The notes beneath the pieces are model-generated. The model saw only the letters and a list, made by a program, of their open reading frames with translations. It did no database searches and was not told the DNA's origin. From an uncultured Pelagibacteraceae bacterium (GTDB taxonomy: Bacteria; Pseudomonadota; Alphaproteobacteria; Pelagibacterales; Pelagibacteraceae), in assembly GCA_902568235.1 (NCBI GenBank), contig CACFPS010000008.1, positions 1 through 49,827 on the forward strand: a stretch of DNA of 49,827 bases, in the 5' to 3' direction. The position numbers and the translations under genes are program-made. Positions 5,486 to 14,364 of this stretch are shown here, in pieces. The first letter of the stretch is position 1. Each line of letters begins with the position of its first letter.

Positions 5486-7597
5486 TTAATCCCAATAAAA
5501 TTTTGAGTTTAATCCAAAAGTTCTTTCAATAATGTATTTAGCAACAATAGAAGAGTTAAAATATTTATGATATTTTAAATGACCTTTATATGCAATTTTT
5601 CTCCATTCTTTATCATTTTTTGTATATCTTTTAATTTTTTCTGATAGATCAGAAATATCATTGTAAAAAATCATTTCATTATCATCAAAAAAATCTTGAT
5701 ATTGAATATCTGAATGAATAAAAGTTAACAAACCATTGCCCATTAATTGGGCAATTCTATCACTGCTATAATATTTTATTGGTTTTCCTCTACTTAAGTT
5801 TAAAGCCATTCTTGAATTCGATAATTTTTTTAAAAACTCATAACCCCAAACAGGCTGAACTCCAAACATACCATAAGTATCAAAACTAATATTTGAACAT
5901 TTTCTCTTAAGTTTATCTATAAAAACTTCTCTCTCATCTTTTTTTCCGGCTCTTAATATTCCCCTATGAACACCATGACTTATTGCATAAAATATATCAA
6001 ATTCCTGCTTTTTTTTGAAATTTTGTAAATAATCCAAAGACTTGTCACATGGGTTAGGCATATAAAAAGATTTATTTATTTTAAAATCTAAAGCATGTGG
6101 ATGTGTAGTTATAAAAGTTGAGTCGCAAACATTATGTTTATCTAGAATTCTTAATTTATTTTTAGCATAATCGGGACCATTTTTTGATAGAGGGTCTAAA
6201 AACCATTGAGATATTTTTAAATTTTTATTTTTATCTTTTGCTTCATTTAGTGTATCAGGATTTACTCTATCCGCATGTCCAAGAACTACTAAGTCAGGTT
6301 TAAAATTATCTATTGAATTTAAAATTAATTTATTAAGATATTTTGATCCAGAAGGATCTCTGAAACTTTTAGTATAACTTATTAAATCTCTATCAGATAT
6401 GCTTAATACATTATGACCACATCTAATAAGTCCATTATTAATTCTTATACCTGTATTATATTGAAGTCTGCCAAAGTATCTAAAGTTAAAATTAGTTATA
6501 TGTATCACTCTTAATTTTGAATTTTTAGTAATGCTGAAGTTTTTATCAAATAATCTATTTAATATAATATTTCTTTGATTATCGATGATTCTAGATACAT
6601 ATTGATGAGTAAGCTTGAAAGAATTGTAATTTAATTTCTGAATTTTTGTTCTAAGTTTTTTGTTAAGAATTAATTTTTCAATTAAAATAAATAAATCTTT
6701 AACTGTTAACTTATTTAGTATAACTGGATGTTTTGTAGTTTCTAATAACCCTCCCCTATTAGTTATTATTGTTGCACATCCCATGCTGGAAGCCTCTAAA
6801 CTTGTCCTTCCAAAAGGTTCTTCCCATCTTGAGCAGGCAACAGAAATACTTGCAGTTTTAAGTAAATTTAAAACATATTTATTATCTTTAAAGCTTAATA
6901 TTTTTAAATTTTTGTGTTTAAAAAAATGTTTTTCTCTAGGCTCGTCCCCGATAACTACTGACTTCCAATTATTATATTTATCAAGTATTTTGACAATAGT
7001 TTGACCAAAAATATCATATCCTTTGGCAGAATTTAATTTGCCAACGAAAGTAATAATATTTTTTTTTTTATTTAAATTAACTTTTGTCTTAATTGTAGAT
7101 TGATAGCAGACTCCAAATTTTTTTACATAATCATTTTCATTTAAATTTTTAAAAAATTGATTTTTTGTCCAATTGCTATTAAAAAAAATAAATTCAGAAT
7201 TGTTTAATAAATAAATTCTTTCTTTTAAAGTTTTAGATCCAGCTATTGTTAAAGGATTGTTATGGAAATATAAAATTATTTTAGACTTTAATTTATTCAC
7301 AATTTTTTCTACATAATTAGGACGATTATGGATTTCTATAATATTAGGTTCTGAAACTTTTTGTATAGAAATAAATTTATTTAAATATTTTTTATTACTA
7401 CTTGTTAGAACATTTGTTTTAATTTTAATATTTTTAAAACTTGAAGAAAGATACTTAGAATTATTTGTATTACCATAAATTGAAATATAATTTTTAAATT
7501 TTGAGCAATTATATAAATTTGCAACATGTATTGATACTGCTCCAGCGTATTTTGAAGAGTAGTCTTCTTTGTAAGGTAATAAAATTGCAATTTTCAT
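5486..7597 (-). CDS. Two-domain glycosyltransferase (GT4 + CgeB-like)
   Basis: A 703-residue protein with two GT-B enzymes in tandem. The first (about 1-350) has FVGKLNSAKGYDIF and then SRWEEPFGRTSLEASSMG with the E-x7-E signature of GT4. The second (about 360-703) begins LRVIHITNFNFRYFGRLQYN and ends with the CgeB/Glyco_trans_1_2 pattern: SRGKPIKYYSSDRIAQLMG, then HSDIQYQDFF and a C-terminal KYHKYFNSSIVAKYI. It probably transfers two successive sugars during surface polysaccharide assembly. It overlaps the GIY-YIG gene start side by 4 bases and precedes the GT9-like gene by 9 bases. Confidence 0.75.
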   Translation of the reverse strand: MKIAILLPYKEDYSSKYAGAVSIHVANLYNCSKFKNYISIYGNTNNSKYLSSSFKNIKIKTNVLTSSNKKYLNKFISIQKVSEPNIIEIHNRPNYVEKIVNKLKSKIILYFHNNPLTIAGSKTLKERIYLLNNSEFIFFNSNWTKNQFFKNLNENDYVKKFGVCYQSTIKTKVNLNKKKNIITFVGKLNSAKGYDIFGQTIVKILDKYNNWKSVVIGDEPREKHFFKHKNLKILSFKDNKYVLNLLKTASISVACSRWEEPFGRTSLEASSMGCATIITNRGGLLETTKHPVILNKLTVKDLFILIEKLILNKKLRTKIQKLNYNSFKLTHQYVSRIIDNQRNIILNRLFDKNFSITKNSKLRVIHITNFNFRYFGRLQYNTGIRINNGLIRCGHNVLSISDRDLISYTKSFRDPSGSKYLNKLILNSIDNFKPDLVVLGHADRVNPDTLNEAKDKNKNLKISQWFLDPLSKNGPDYAKNKLRILDKHNVCDSTFITTHPHALDFKINKSFYMPNPCDKSLDYLQNFKKKQEFDIFYAISHGVHRGILRAGKKDEREVFIDKLKRKCSNISFDTYGMFGVQPVWGYEFLKKLSNSRMALNLSRGKPIKYYSSDRIAQLMGNGLLTFIHSDIQYQDFFDDNEMIFYNDISDLSEKIKRYTKNDKEWRKIAYKGHLKYHKYFNSSIVAKYIIERTFGLNSKFYWD

Positions 7598-7851
7598 TTT
7601 TTTAAAAAATTACTTTTTAATTTTGTTCTAAATTTGTAATTTTTTTTTAACTTATATTCTGCTTTCATGGCCAATTTTTTTGATAAATATGATTTCTTAT
7701 ATATTAATAGCCATTTATTTCCCTTTGTAAATTTTGCTCCTTTTGAACTATTGTGCAAATTAAGACGTTTTTTTAAATCTTTTGTATATCCGACATAACT
7801 TATTGTTTTGCTGATTCTTTTAGTAATAATTAGATAAACAAAGTATTTCAT
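7594..7851 (-). CDS. GIY-YIG domain protein (UPF0213/YhbQ type)
   Basis: An 85-residue single-domain GIY-YIG nuclease-like protein. The motif reads YFVYLI (3-8) ... SYVGYT, then DLKKRLNLHN with the catalytic-type Arg and His-Asn, then KFTKG, and Glu in AEYKLKK. All the usual catalytic positions are present. Small stand-alone members have no well-established role; some are mobile. It is the first gene of the leftward polysaccharide run and overlaps the two-domain glycosyltransferase by 4 bases, so it is co-expressed with it. Confidence 0.85.
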   Translation of the reverse strand: MKYFVYLIITKRISKTISYVGYTKDLKKRLNLHNSSKGAKFTKGNKWLLIYKKSYLSKKLAMKAEYKLKKNYKFRTKLKSNFLKK

Positions 7852-7915
7852 TATAATTTATATTTATAGAAAAAAAGATATAACTTTATAAAATTTTGTA
7901 TAGAGGTATTAAATT

Positions 7916-8899
7916 ATGTTTCCAAGAACATACAAAAAACAAAGCAAATTAAAAAGATTCTTTCTCAAATTATTAAATATATACGCTTTCGAAAAAGAAA
8001 CACTTAATATTGTTAATCCAAACTATAAAAATAATTCTAAAAATTTTTTTAAAATAAATGATAAATCTTTTTTATTGTCATCAGGATATTTAGATCTTAA
8101 AAGAAAAATTAATTCTTTAGATATTTTTTTTCGTTATTCGCCTTCAAATTCTCTTTGGAATTCATCCGATAGATGGAAAAGAATTATTCCAGATATAAAC
8201 AAAGAAACATTGATCAAAGTTTGTATCTTAAGTTTAAAAGAATCTATTTTGTCATGTTTAAAAAAAAATAATATTAAAATAAATATAAATTTAATATCAG
8301 ATAATTCGAATGATAATTTCGACATTGAGCTAAAAAAAATATTAAATAATGATAATTTTAAAATTAACTTTTACAAATCAAAAATTAAAGGTAATAGAGG
8401 TTCTTATTTAGAGTGTTGTGATCAAGCTAAAAAAGCAAAAGATCTAATTTTTTTCATAGAAGATGATTATCTTTTTGAAAAAGAAACCATTGAGGAAATA
8501 ATTTTTACATATTCAAGAATTTCAACTATATTAAATAAAGATATTTTCTTATGTCCTTCTGATTATCCTTTTTACTATGACTCTGAATATCAAACGTCTC
8601 TTTTTATAGGAAAAGAATTTAGATGGAGGTATGTTGGCGAAAGTTTATTGACCTTAATATTTTCCAAATCTATTTTATATAAATTTCAAAATAAAATAAG
8701 ACAAGTTGGAGAAATTGAAAATTTTCCTTTTGAAAAACCATTTCATCAAATTTTTGAACAAGTTCCTTGTTTGGCACCTGTAAATTCATTAACTTATCAC
8801 TTATCTAGAGCCGTGCCGGCAATTAATGAAAATTGGATTGATCTCTGGAATTTAAATTATAATAAATTAAATCAATTACAAAATAATGGCGGTCCCTAG
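7916..8899 (+). CDS. Probable glycosyltransferase (GT-A/GT2-like), tail overlaps tRNA-Glu
   Basis: A 327-residue protein read opposite to the rest of the cluster, with an AGAGG Shine-Dalgarno about 9 bases before the ATG. The middle part follows a GT-A layout: VCILSLKESILSCLKK, INLISDNSND, a GNRGSYLECCDQAKK stretch, and then FFIEDDYLFEKETI. The acidic EDDY sits where the DXD metal site of GT2 enzymes lies. No membrane segment is seen. The last five codons (AAT GGC GGT CCC TAG) lie inside the 3' end of tRNA-Glu on the other strand, so the C terminus GGP is fixed by tRNA sequence. Donor and acceptor are unknown. Confidence 0.65.
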   Translation: MFPRTYKKQSKLKRFFLKLLNIYAFEKETLNIVNPNYKNNSKNFFKINDKSFLLSSGYLDLKRKINSLDIFFRYSPSNSLWNSSDRWKRIIPDINKETLIKVCILSLKESILSCLKKNNIKININLISDNSNDNFDIELKKILNNDNFKINFYKSKIKGNRGSYLECCDQAKKAKDLIFFIEDDYLFEKETIEEIIFTYSRISTILNKDIFLCPSDYPFYYDSEYQTSLFIGKEFRWRYVGESLLTLIFSKSILYKFQNKIRQVGEIENFPFEKPFHQIFEQVPCLAPVNSLTYHLSRAVPAINENWIDLWNLNYNKLNQLQNNGGP

Positions 8900-8961
8900 G
8901 GGAATCGAACCCCTCTTTCATGGATGAAAACCATGTGTCCTAACCGATAGACGAAGGGACC
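8887..8961 (-). tRNA. tRNA-Glu (anticodon TTC)
   Basis: Acceptor stem GGTCCCT/AGGGACC, D arm GTCT...GGAC, anticodon stem CATGG/CCATG with loop TTTTCAT, and T arm AGGGG-TTCGATT-CCCCT all form. The discriminator is G and the CCA is encoded (8889-8887). It lies 35 bases downstream of glpX on the same strand. Its 3' end overlaps the stop of the convergent glycosyltransferase. A tRNA 3' end facing an integrase-bearing accessory region is a typical island insertion point. Confidence 0.97.
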
Positions 8962-8996
8962 AAAGGAGCTTTTTCTATTTCAATTATCATAAATAA

Positions 8997-9938
8997 TCAA
9001 GTATTTGCTTCTTCATTAATAACAATATTAATATTTGATCCCTTCTGAGCAACCAATGTTTCCGTATAAAATTTTCCATTTTTTTCTTTTACACCTGATA
9101 CTAAATCACCAGATGTAATGCCAGTAGCACAAAATAAAGAATCACCTTTTATAATTTCATGCAATTCATATTTTTTATTTAAATCGTAAATACCCATTTC
9201 TTTAGCTCTTCTGATATCATTTTCTGTTTTAAATAAAAAACGGCATTGAAACTTACATCCAGCAGCATCTAAGGCGGATGCCGCCAGTACACCTTCAGGA
9301 CCTCCACCAATTCCTAGAAAAATATCTACATTGTATTTTTCATCGCTTACAAGTAAAGCTCCAGCAACGTCACCGTCTGTAATAAGCTTTAAATTTACTC
9401 CTAATTTTTTTAAATCATTTATAGTTTTATTATGTCTTGGCCTATCAAGTATGCAGGCGGTAATATTTGAAATCGGCTTATTTTTTGATTCAGATATATT
9501 TTTAATATTTTCCTCAACTGAAAAATCTAAATCAACAGCATCATAAGGTATGTCTTTGCCTACAGCTAATTTTTCCATATATGTTTCTGGAGCCTTAAAT
9601 AAATATCCTTTTCTTGAAGCGGCAATAACAACCAAGCCTCCAGGAAGATTTTTTGATACAAAATTAGTTCCCTCGACAGGATCAACTGCTATATCTATTG
9701 ATGGTCCATTGCCGGTACCTAATTTTTCACCAATATATAGCATTGGCGCTTCATCAAGTTCTCCTTCTCCAATAACGATTTCTCCATTTATATCTAATTT
9801 ATTTAAATTTTTTCTCATTTCATCGGTGGCAGCTTTGTCAGCAAGCTCTTTATTTTTTTTACCAATATGAGGATAACATGCTATTGCGCTAAGAGAGGAA
9901 ATTTTTATAAAATTTTTAACTAAATTTTTATCAAGCAT
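8997..9938 (-). CDS. glpX: Fructose-1,6-bisphosphatase class II (GlpX)
   Basis: Hydrolyses fructose 1,6-bisphosphate in gluconeogenesis, a metal-dependent cytosolic enzyme. The 313 residues show the class II signatures: IGEGELDEAPML (56-67), DPVEGTNF (86-93), the substrate-contacting GGLVVIAAS, and GDVAGALL with LGIGGGPEGVLAASAL in the C-terminal part. Length matches the family (about 310-340). It is 12 bases downstream of the SbmA-like gene and is followed by tRNA-Glu, so the run probably shares a transcript. Confidence 0.95.
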   Translation of the reverse strand: MLDKNLVKNFIKISSLSAIACYPHIGKKNKELADKAATDEMRKNLNKLDINGEIVIGEGELDEAPMLYIGEKLGTGNGPSIDIAVDPVEGTNFVSKNLPGGLVVIAASRKGYLFKAPETYMEKLAVGKDIPYDAVDLDFSVEENIKNISESKNKPISNITACILDRPRHNKTINDLKKLGVNLKLITDGDVAGALLVSDEKYNVDIFLGIGGGPEGVLAASALDAAGCKFQCRFLFKTENDIRRAKEMGIYDLNKKYELHEIIKGDSLFCATGITSGDLVSGVKEKNGKFYTETLVAQKGSNINIVINEEANT

Positions 9939-9950
9939 AAAAATTAAATA

Positions 9951-10943
9951 TTATCTTGGTGACATTTTATCTTGTGGAATTATTAATTTTGATTCAAATT
10001 CTCTCAATCGTTTATAAACACTAGCAAGTTCTATAATGGTTGGCCAAGCTTTTAATAGATATTGCATAGATCCTTCAACTCTTCCAAATGCTCTTATAAT
10101 TTGTTGCATAACTCCCAATGTAACTACACCCGCTACAATGGCTGGTGCTAAAAAAACATATGCCGACAATACATTTGCCTGTAAGTATGCAATACGACCT
10201 ATATTAAAATATAGGTATCTTAAATAACTTAAAAAATGAATTTTACGAACATCATCAAATAATTCATTAATTTTTTTTGGTCTTACATTACCATCATCTT
10301 CAGCAATAACTAAAATTTTTCTATATGCCGCTTCTTGTTTTTGCAAATCATACTCAACACCAACTAAACGCAATATCCAACCAAGTGCAATTAAAAAAAT
10401 AGTACCACCTATAGTCCAAATCAAGGCTCCTACTATTAGCCCATATTCCCATTCACCAAAAAAGAAAATTGGAATACCTATGCTTAAGCCAAATAGTATT
10501 GGTACAAACTGAATTAAAATCATTATAGATTCTATAAAACTTGTACCCAATCCTTCCATAATTCTTGTGAACTTAATTGTATCTTCTTGCACCCTTTGAG
10601 AAGCACCTTCGATATTTCGCGCCTTGTCATACACAGAGTGATACCATTCAACCATGGCTGTTCGCCATCTAAATAAAAAATGTGCTGTAAAGAAACTAAT
10701 GGCTACATAAACAGCTATATACATACCTGCTAATGTAATAAATGACAATAAGCTTGCAAAATATTCTTGAATTGTAATTGCATTTGGTTCGGCAAGTGCT
10801 TTTTGAATCATGTCATAAAAAACACCAAACCATTCATTTATCTTTACATCAATTTCAACCTGCACCCAAAGAGATCCTAAAATAATAACAGACCCTATCC
10901 ATGACCAATAAAACCATTTACTTGTTTTAAAAAATCTAAACAT
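9951..10943 (-). CDS. SbmA/BacA-family inner-membrane peptide transporter, N-terminally short form
   Basis: Proton-driven importer family for peptide antibiotics and, in some species, vitamin B12-like compounds. The 330 residues match the E. coli protein closely in motifs: FRWRTAMVEWY, IEGASQRVQEDT, QEAAYRK, EDDG, YLYFNIGRIAYLQ, VAGVVTLGVMQQI, and the terminal SVYKRLREFE. The usual length is about 400. Here roughly the first 70 residues, with the first membrane region, are missing. The start cannot move upstream easily, because the preceding gene's stop is directly adjacent (10944). About six membrane segments remain. Confidence 0.9.
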   Translation of the reverse strand: MFRFFKTSKWFYWSWIGSVIILGSLWVQVEIDVKINEWFGVFYDMIQKALAEPNAITIQEYFASLLSFITLAGMYIAVYVAISFFTAHFLFRWRTAMVEWYHSVYDKARNIEGASQRVQEDTIKFTRIMEGLGTSFIESIMILIQFVPILFGLSIGIPIFFFGEWEYGLIVGALIWTIGGTIFLIALGWILRLVGVEYDLQKQEAAYRKILVIAEDDGNVRPKKINELFDDVRKIHFLSYLRYLYFNIGRIAYLQANVLSAYVFLAPAIVAGVVTLGVMQQIIRAFGRVEGSMQYLLKAWPTIIELASVYKRLREFESKLIIPQDKMSPR

Positions 10944-11225
10944 TTATTTTGTAAAATTATCTGCATAAGATTTTTTAATCATTTTTCTTGCTTTTGGTTC
11001 AATGACTTCAAAATCTATATTATTTTTTTTTGCATATTCTATTGCTAAAATTTTATTTTTAAATTCTAATTTTAATTCGCTATATGTATCAGATGATGAT
11101 TCCCAACCCATTAAAGGGTTGGTACCAGTTTGTTCTGTAATAAATTCAATAATCCACTTATCGAATTTTTTTACACCTGATTGCATAGCTGTTTTACTAG
11201 GTTTATATATTTTTGCTTTTTTCAT
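10944..11225 (-). CDS. NDUFS4-like complex I accessory subunit
   Basis: A 93-residue protein of the ETC complex I conserved-region family, the bacterial counterpart of mitochondrial NDUFS4. Visible signatures: [13 protein letters not shown] at the N terminus, [20 protein letters not shown] in the middle (family: N-P-L-M-G-W-x-S-S-x-D), and AIEYAKKN. It probably stabilises the peripheral arm of NADH dehydrogenase. The family is largely restricted to alphaproteobacteria and mitochondria, which supports the class assignment. The ATG lies three bases after the CCA end of tRNA-Pro, and the stop abuts the SbmA-like start. Confidence 0.92.
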   Translation of the reverse strand: MKKAKIYKPSKTAMQSGVKKFDKWIIEFITEQTGTNPLMGWESSSDTYSELKLEFKNKILAIEYAKKNNIDFEVIEPKARKMIKKSYADNFTK

Positions 11226-11228
11226 AAA

Positions 11229-11305
<77 letters not shown>

Positions 11306-11398
11306 ATGGAAATACTAATACAGTAGATAAAAAAATAATCAAAGTATAATAATTATAATATAATAAGAAATTTAAATATTTTTAATATATAAGAAGAT

Positions 11399-11869
11399 AT
11401 GATCGTAAATTGTGAAAAATGTAATAAAAAATTTAATTTAAATGCAAATTTGATACCTGAAAATGGCAGGTTACTTAAATGTGGTAGTTGCGGCTTTGAA
11501 TGGCATTTTATATTAAACAAAGATCCTTTTTTACTTAAAGAAGAAAATCTTATCATAAATAGAGAAGATAAATTTTCTGAAGATGAAAATGAAGATTTGT
11601 CAATTATAAATCAAATTAATAATGTTTCTGAAAATAAAACATTAAAAAACAAAACAAAAAATAACTATATAGTTAGTTCTAAAAAAAATAATATTAATAT
11701 AGTTTCATATTTATTAGTTCTATTAATAACAATAACAGCAATAATAATTATCCTTGATACATTTAAACTAAAAATTTCTGTTTATATACCAGCCATAATT
11801 CCTATTTTAGATAATCTTTATCAATCATTAAATGATATTTTTTTATTTTCCAAAAACCTTTTTTTTTAA
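11399..11869 (+). CDS. Zinc-ribbon membrane protein (MJ0042-type finger)
   Basis: A 156-residue protein beginning with a treble-clef zinc ribbon: MIVNCEKCNKKFNL, then LLKCGSCGFEWHF, with Cys5, Cys8, Cys26 and Cys29 approximately. A charged linker follows, then one hydrophobic segment (about 104-120, IVSYLLVLLITITAIIII). Alphaproteobacterial members of this family have no firmly established function. It starts behind AAGAAGAT, a plausible ribosome site, and is directly abutted by nhaA (stop 11869, start 11870), so the two are coupled. Confidence 0.8.
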   Translation: MIVNCEKCNKKFNLNANLIPENGRLLKCGSCGFEWHFILNKDPFLLKEENLIINREDKFSEDENEDLSIINQINNVSENKTLKNKTKNNYIVSSKKNNINIVSYLLVLLITITAIIIILDTFKLKISVYIPAIIPILDNLYQSLNDIFLFSKNLFF

Positions 11870-13042
11870 ATGATTCAAATAATAACTCAATCATTTAAAA
11901 GATTTTTTAAACTTGAAGCTGCGAGTGGTTTGGTTTTATTATTTAGCGCTATTGTTGCATTAATTATTAGTAATTCAGAATTATCAAATTTTTATTTTAA
12001 TACTTTAGAAAAATATATTTTTATTGGTATTAATAATTTTGGATTAAAGCTAAGTATAATTCATTGGATTAACGATGTATTAATGGCAATATTTTTTTTC
12101 TTTGTGACTTTGGAGATTAAAAGAGAATTTATACAAGGTGAATTATCTAATATTAAACAAGCAATGCTTCCAATAATAGCTGCCGTTGGAGGAATGTTAG
12201 TGCCAGCTCTAATTTATATTTTTATTAATTTAGGAAATAGTCAAACATTAAATGGATGGGCCATACCTTCCGCTACTGATATAGCATTTTCATTAGGAGT
12301 TCTTTCGCTCTTAGGTAAAAGAGTACCACTATCACTAAAAGTTTTTTTAACAGCTTTAGCTATTATAGATGATCTTGGTGCTATAGTTATAATTGCTTTA
12401 TTTTATTCTGGAGATCTTAATATAAAATATTTAACTTTAATGTTGCTTGCGTTCATAATTTTATTAGTAATAAATAAATTTAATATAAAAAAATTTTTAC
12501 CCTATTTAATTGTCGGGATATTTCTATGGGACTTTACACATAATTCAGGTGTACACGCTACTATTGCTGGTGTTCTATTAGCAATGACCATCCCTCATAG
12601 AAAAAATGAAAAAGATTTTTCATTATTAATTAAAATTGAACACACAATTAGCCCTTATGTTGCATTTGGAATTATGCCTTTATTTGCATTTGCTAATGCT
12701 GGTGTTTCTTTGGAAGGTTTATCGATTTCTTCATTATTAGATAATGTTCCCCTAGGTATAGTTTTAGGGTTATTTGTTGGCAAACAATTAGGTGTTTTTA
12801 TTTTTTCATACGTATCTATTAAACTTAAAGTGGCACAAATGCCTAATAATTCTAATTGGTTTAATTTTTATGGTGTAGGAATTCTAACAGGCATAGGTTT
12901 TACAATGAGTTTATTTGTTGGAAACTTGGCATTTGTTGAAAATATTCAATATTTAGACGGAGTTAAAATTGGAGTATTGACTGGGTCATTATTATCCACT
13001 TTAACTGGATACTTTTTAATCTTACTTACGCCTAATAAATAA
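11870..13042 (+). CDS. nhaA: Na+/H+ antiporter NhaA
   Basis: Inner-membrane antiporter that exports Na+ in exchange for protons, giving pH and salt homeostasis. The 390 residues (typical length) show VTLEIKREFIQGEL, the SATDIAFSLGVLSLLGKRVP stretch and the ion-binding pair Asp167-Asp168 in AIIDDLGAI. The helix XI-type GVGILTGIGFTMSLFV region is also present. Eleven to twelve hydrophobic segments are visible. An energised Na+ cycle fits a marine organism. The gene starts at the base after the zinc-ribbon gene. Confidence 0.96.
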   Translation: MIQIITQSFKRFFKLEAASGLVLLFSAIVALIISNSELSNFYFNTLEKYIFIGINNFGLKLSIIHWINDVLMAIFFFFVTLEIKREFIQGELSNIKQAMLPIIAAVGGMLVPALIYIFINLGNSQTLNGWAIPSATDIAFSLGVLSLLGKRVPLSLKVFLTALAIIDDLGAIVIIALFYSGDLNIKYLTLMLLAFIILLVINKFNIKKFLPYLIVGIFLWDFTHNSGVHATIAGVLLAMTIPHRKNEKDFSLLIKIEHTISPYVAFGIMPLFAFANAGVSLEGLSISSLLDNVPLGIVLGLFVGKQLGVFIFSYVSIKLKVAQMPNNSNWFNFYGVGILTGIGFTMSLFVGNLAFVENIQYLDGVKIGVLTGSLLSTLTGYFLILLTPNK

Positions 13043-13050
13043 TTAAATCT

Positions 13051-13599
13051 ATGAATAAATTGATATTAATTAGTATCACTGCAATTATGTTTTTTTTTAA
13101 AAATCCTTTATCGGCAAATTATGAAAAGATATTTTACGATTTTAAAATTAATAATATAGTAGGTGAAATAATTAATTTTAATGATTACAAAGGAAAAGTA
13201 GTACTTTTAGTTAATACTGCTAGCTATTGTGGATTTACAAAGCAATATAATGATCTGCAAAAATTATGGGATAAATACAAATCTAAAGGACTGATAGTTT
13301 TAGCAGTACCATCAAATTCATTTAATCAAGAAAAAAAAAATGATGATGAAGTAAAAAAATTTTGTGAAATTAATTTTAATATTAATTTTCCTATATCTAC
13401 TATAACGGATGTCAAGGGAGACCGCGCTCATGAAATCTACAAATGGGCTAAAATTAATTATGGTAAATCAGCAGTACCAAAATGGAATTTTCACAAGATT
13501 TTGATTAACAAGGATGGTAAAATAGAAGAAACTTATGCATCTTTTACAAAACCAACATCTAAAAAAATAACAAATAAAATCGAACAATTACTATATTAA
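13051..13599 (+). CDS. Glutathione peroxidase family protein, periplasmic, Cys type
   Basis: Thiol peroxidase that reduces peroxides. Residues 1-22 form a signal peptide. The catalytic motif is NTASYCGFT with Cys60 in place of selenocysteine. Gln93 (SFNQE) and Trp145-Asn146 (VPKWNF) complete the usual catalytic set. The signal peptide implies a periplasmic form, which would use a thioredoxin-like partner rather than cytosolic glutathione. It lies 8 bases after nhaA. Its last 9 bases overlap the stop of the convergent metallo-hydrolase gene. Confidence 0.93.
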   Translation: MNKLILISITAIMFFFKNPLSANYEKIFYDFKINNIVGEIINFNDYKGKVVLLVNTASYCGFTKQYNDLQKLWDKYKSKGLIVLAVPSNSFNQEKKNDDEVKKFCEINFNINFPISTITDVKGDRAHEIYKWAKINYGKSAVPKWNFHKILINKDGKIEETYASFTKPTSKKITNKIEQLLY

Positions 13600-14364
13600 A
13601 AAACTCATTCCATCATAGGCTGGAATTATATTTTTAGGTAGTAATTTTTTTATTTCTTTATAATCAATTTCATAATTCATATTTGTCAAAATTGTTTTTT
13701 TTGGCTTTATAATATCGACTAAATCAAATACATTTTTTAAATTAAAATGTGATGGATGTGGATTATATCTTAAACAATCAACGATAAAATACTTTAATTT
13801 TTTTATTTTTTTTAAATCTTTTGAATAAATTTTACTAACATCGCTTACATAAACACAAGTATTATTTATTTTATACATAATGCTATTAATTTTTCCATGC
13901 TTAACTTTTATGGATTCTAGTATAAGATTTTTATTATTATTATTAACAACATGTTTATTTTTTAATTTGTTTAAATTAAAAATTGCTGGATAACCATAAT
14001 TATTATTAAAACAATAATTAAAAGAATTTAACAAATATGTCGATGTAGATTTATCAGCAAATATATCTAATTTTTTTTTATTTTTTAGATAAAAGACTCT
14101 TAGTTCATTAATACCATGAGTTTGGTCACCATGCATATGCGTATAAAAAACTTTATCAATATTTTTTACCTTATTATTTAAAAGTTGTGATTTTAAATCA
14201 GGAGATGTATCTATTAAAATATTTATGTTATTAAAAGTTATGAGAGCTGAACATCTACTTCTATAATTTTCTTTAATTTTTGGGTTGCATTTTCCAAAAT
14301 CACCGTCTAAACGCGGTACCCCATGTGAACTACCACATCCAAGAATGGTAAATCTAACTGTCAT
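13591..14364 (-). CDS. MBL-fold metallo-hydrolase (PhnP-like)
   Basis: A metallo-beta-lactamase-fold phosphodiesterase-type enzyme. Seen: ILGCGSSHGVPR, then RSRCSALI, LIDTSPDLK, THMHGDQTHGINELR, and a late HPSHFNLKN with ILTNMNYEIDY. The core H-x-H-x-D-H reads H-M-H-G-D-Q, so the sixth position is Gln; I recall the same in other alphaproteobacterial members next to tatD, so it may be normal here. I chose ATG at 14364; a TTG at 14370 is possible. It overlaps tatD by 11 bases, the usual alphaproteobacterial metG-tatD-MBL order. The substrate is unknown. Confidence 0.85.
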   Translation of the reverse strand: MTVRFTILGCGSSHGVPRLDGDFGKCNPKIKENYRSRCSALITFNNINILIDTSPDLKSQLLNNKVKNIDKVFYTHMHGDQTHGINELRVFYLKNKKKLDIFADKSTSTYLLNSFNYCFNNNYGYPAIFNLNKLKNKHVVNNNNKNLILESIKVKHGKINSIMYKINNTCVYVSDVSKIYSKDLKKIKKLKYFIVDCLRYNPHPSHFNLKNVFDLVDIIKPKKTILTNMNYEIDYKEIKKLLPKNIIPAYDGMSFLI

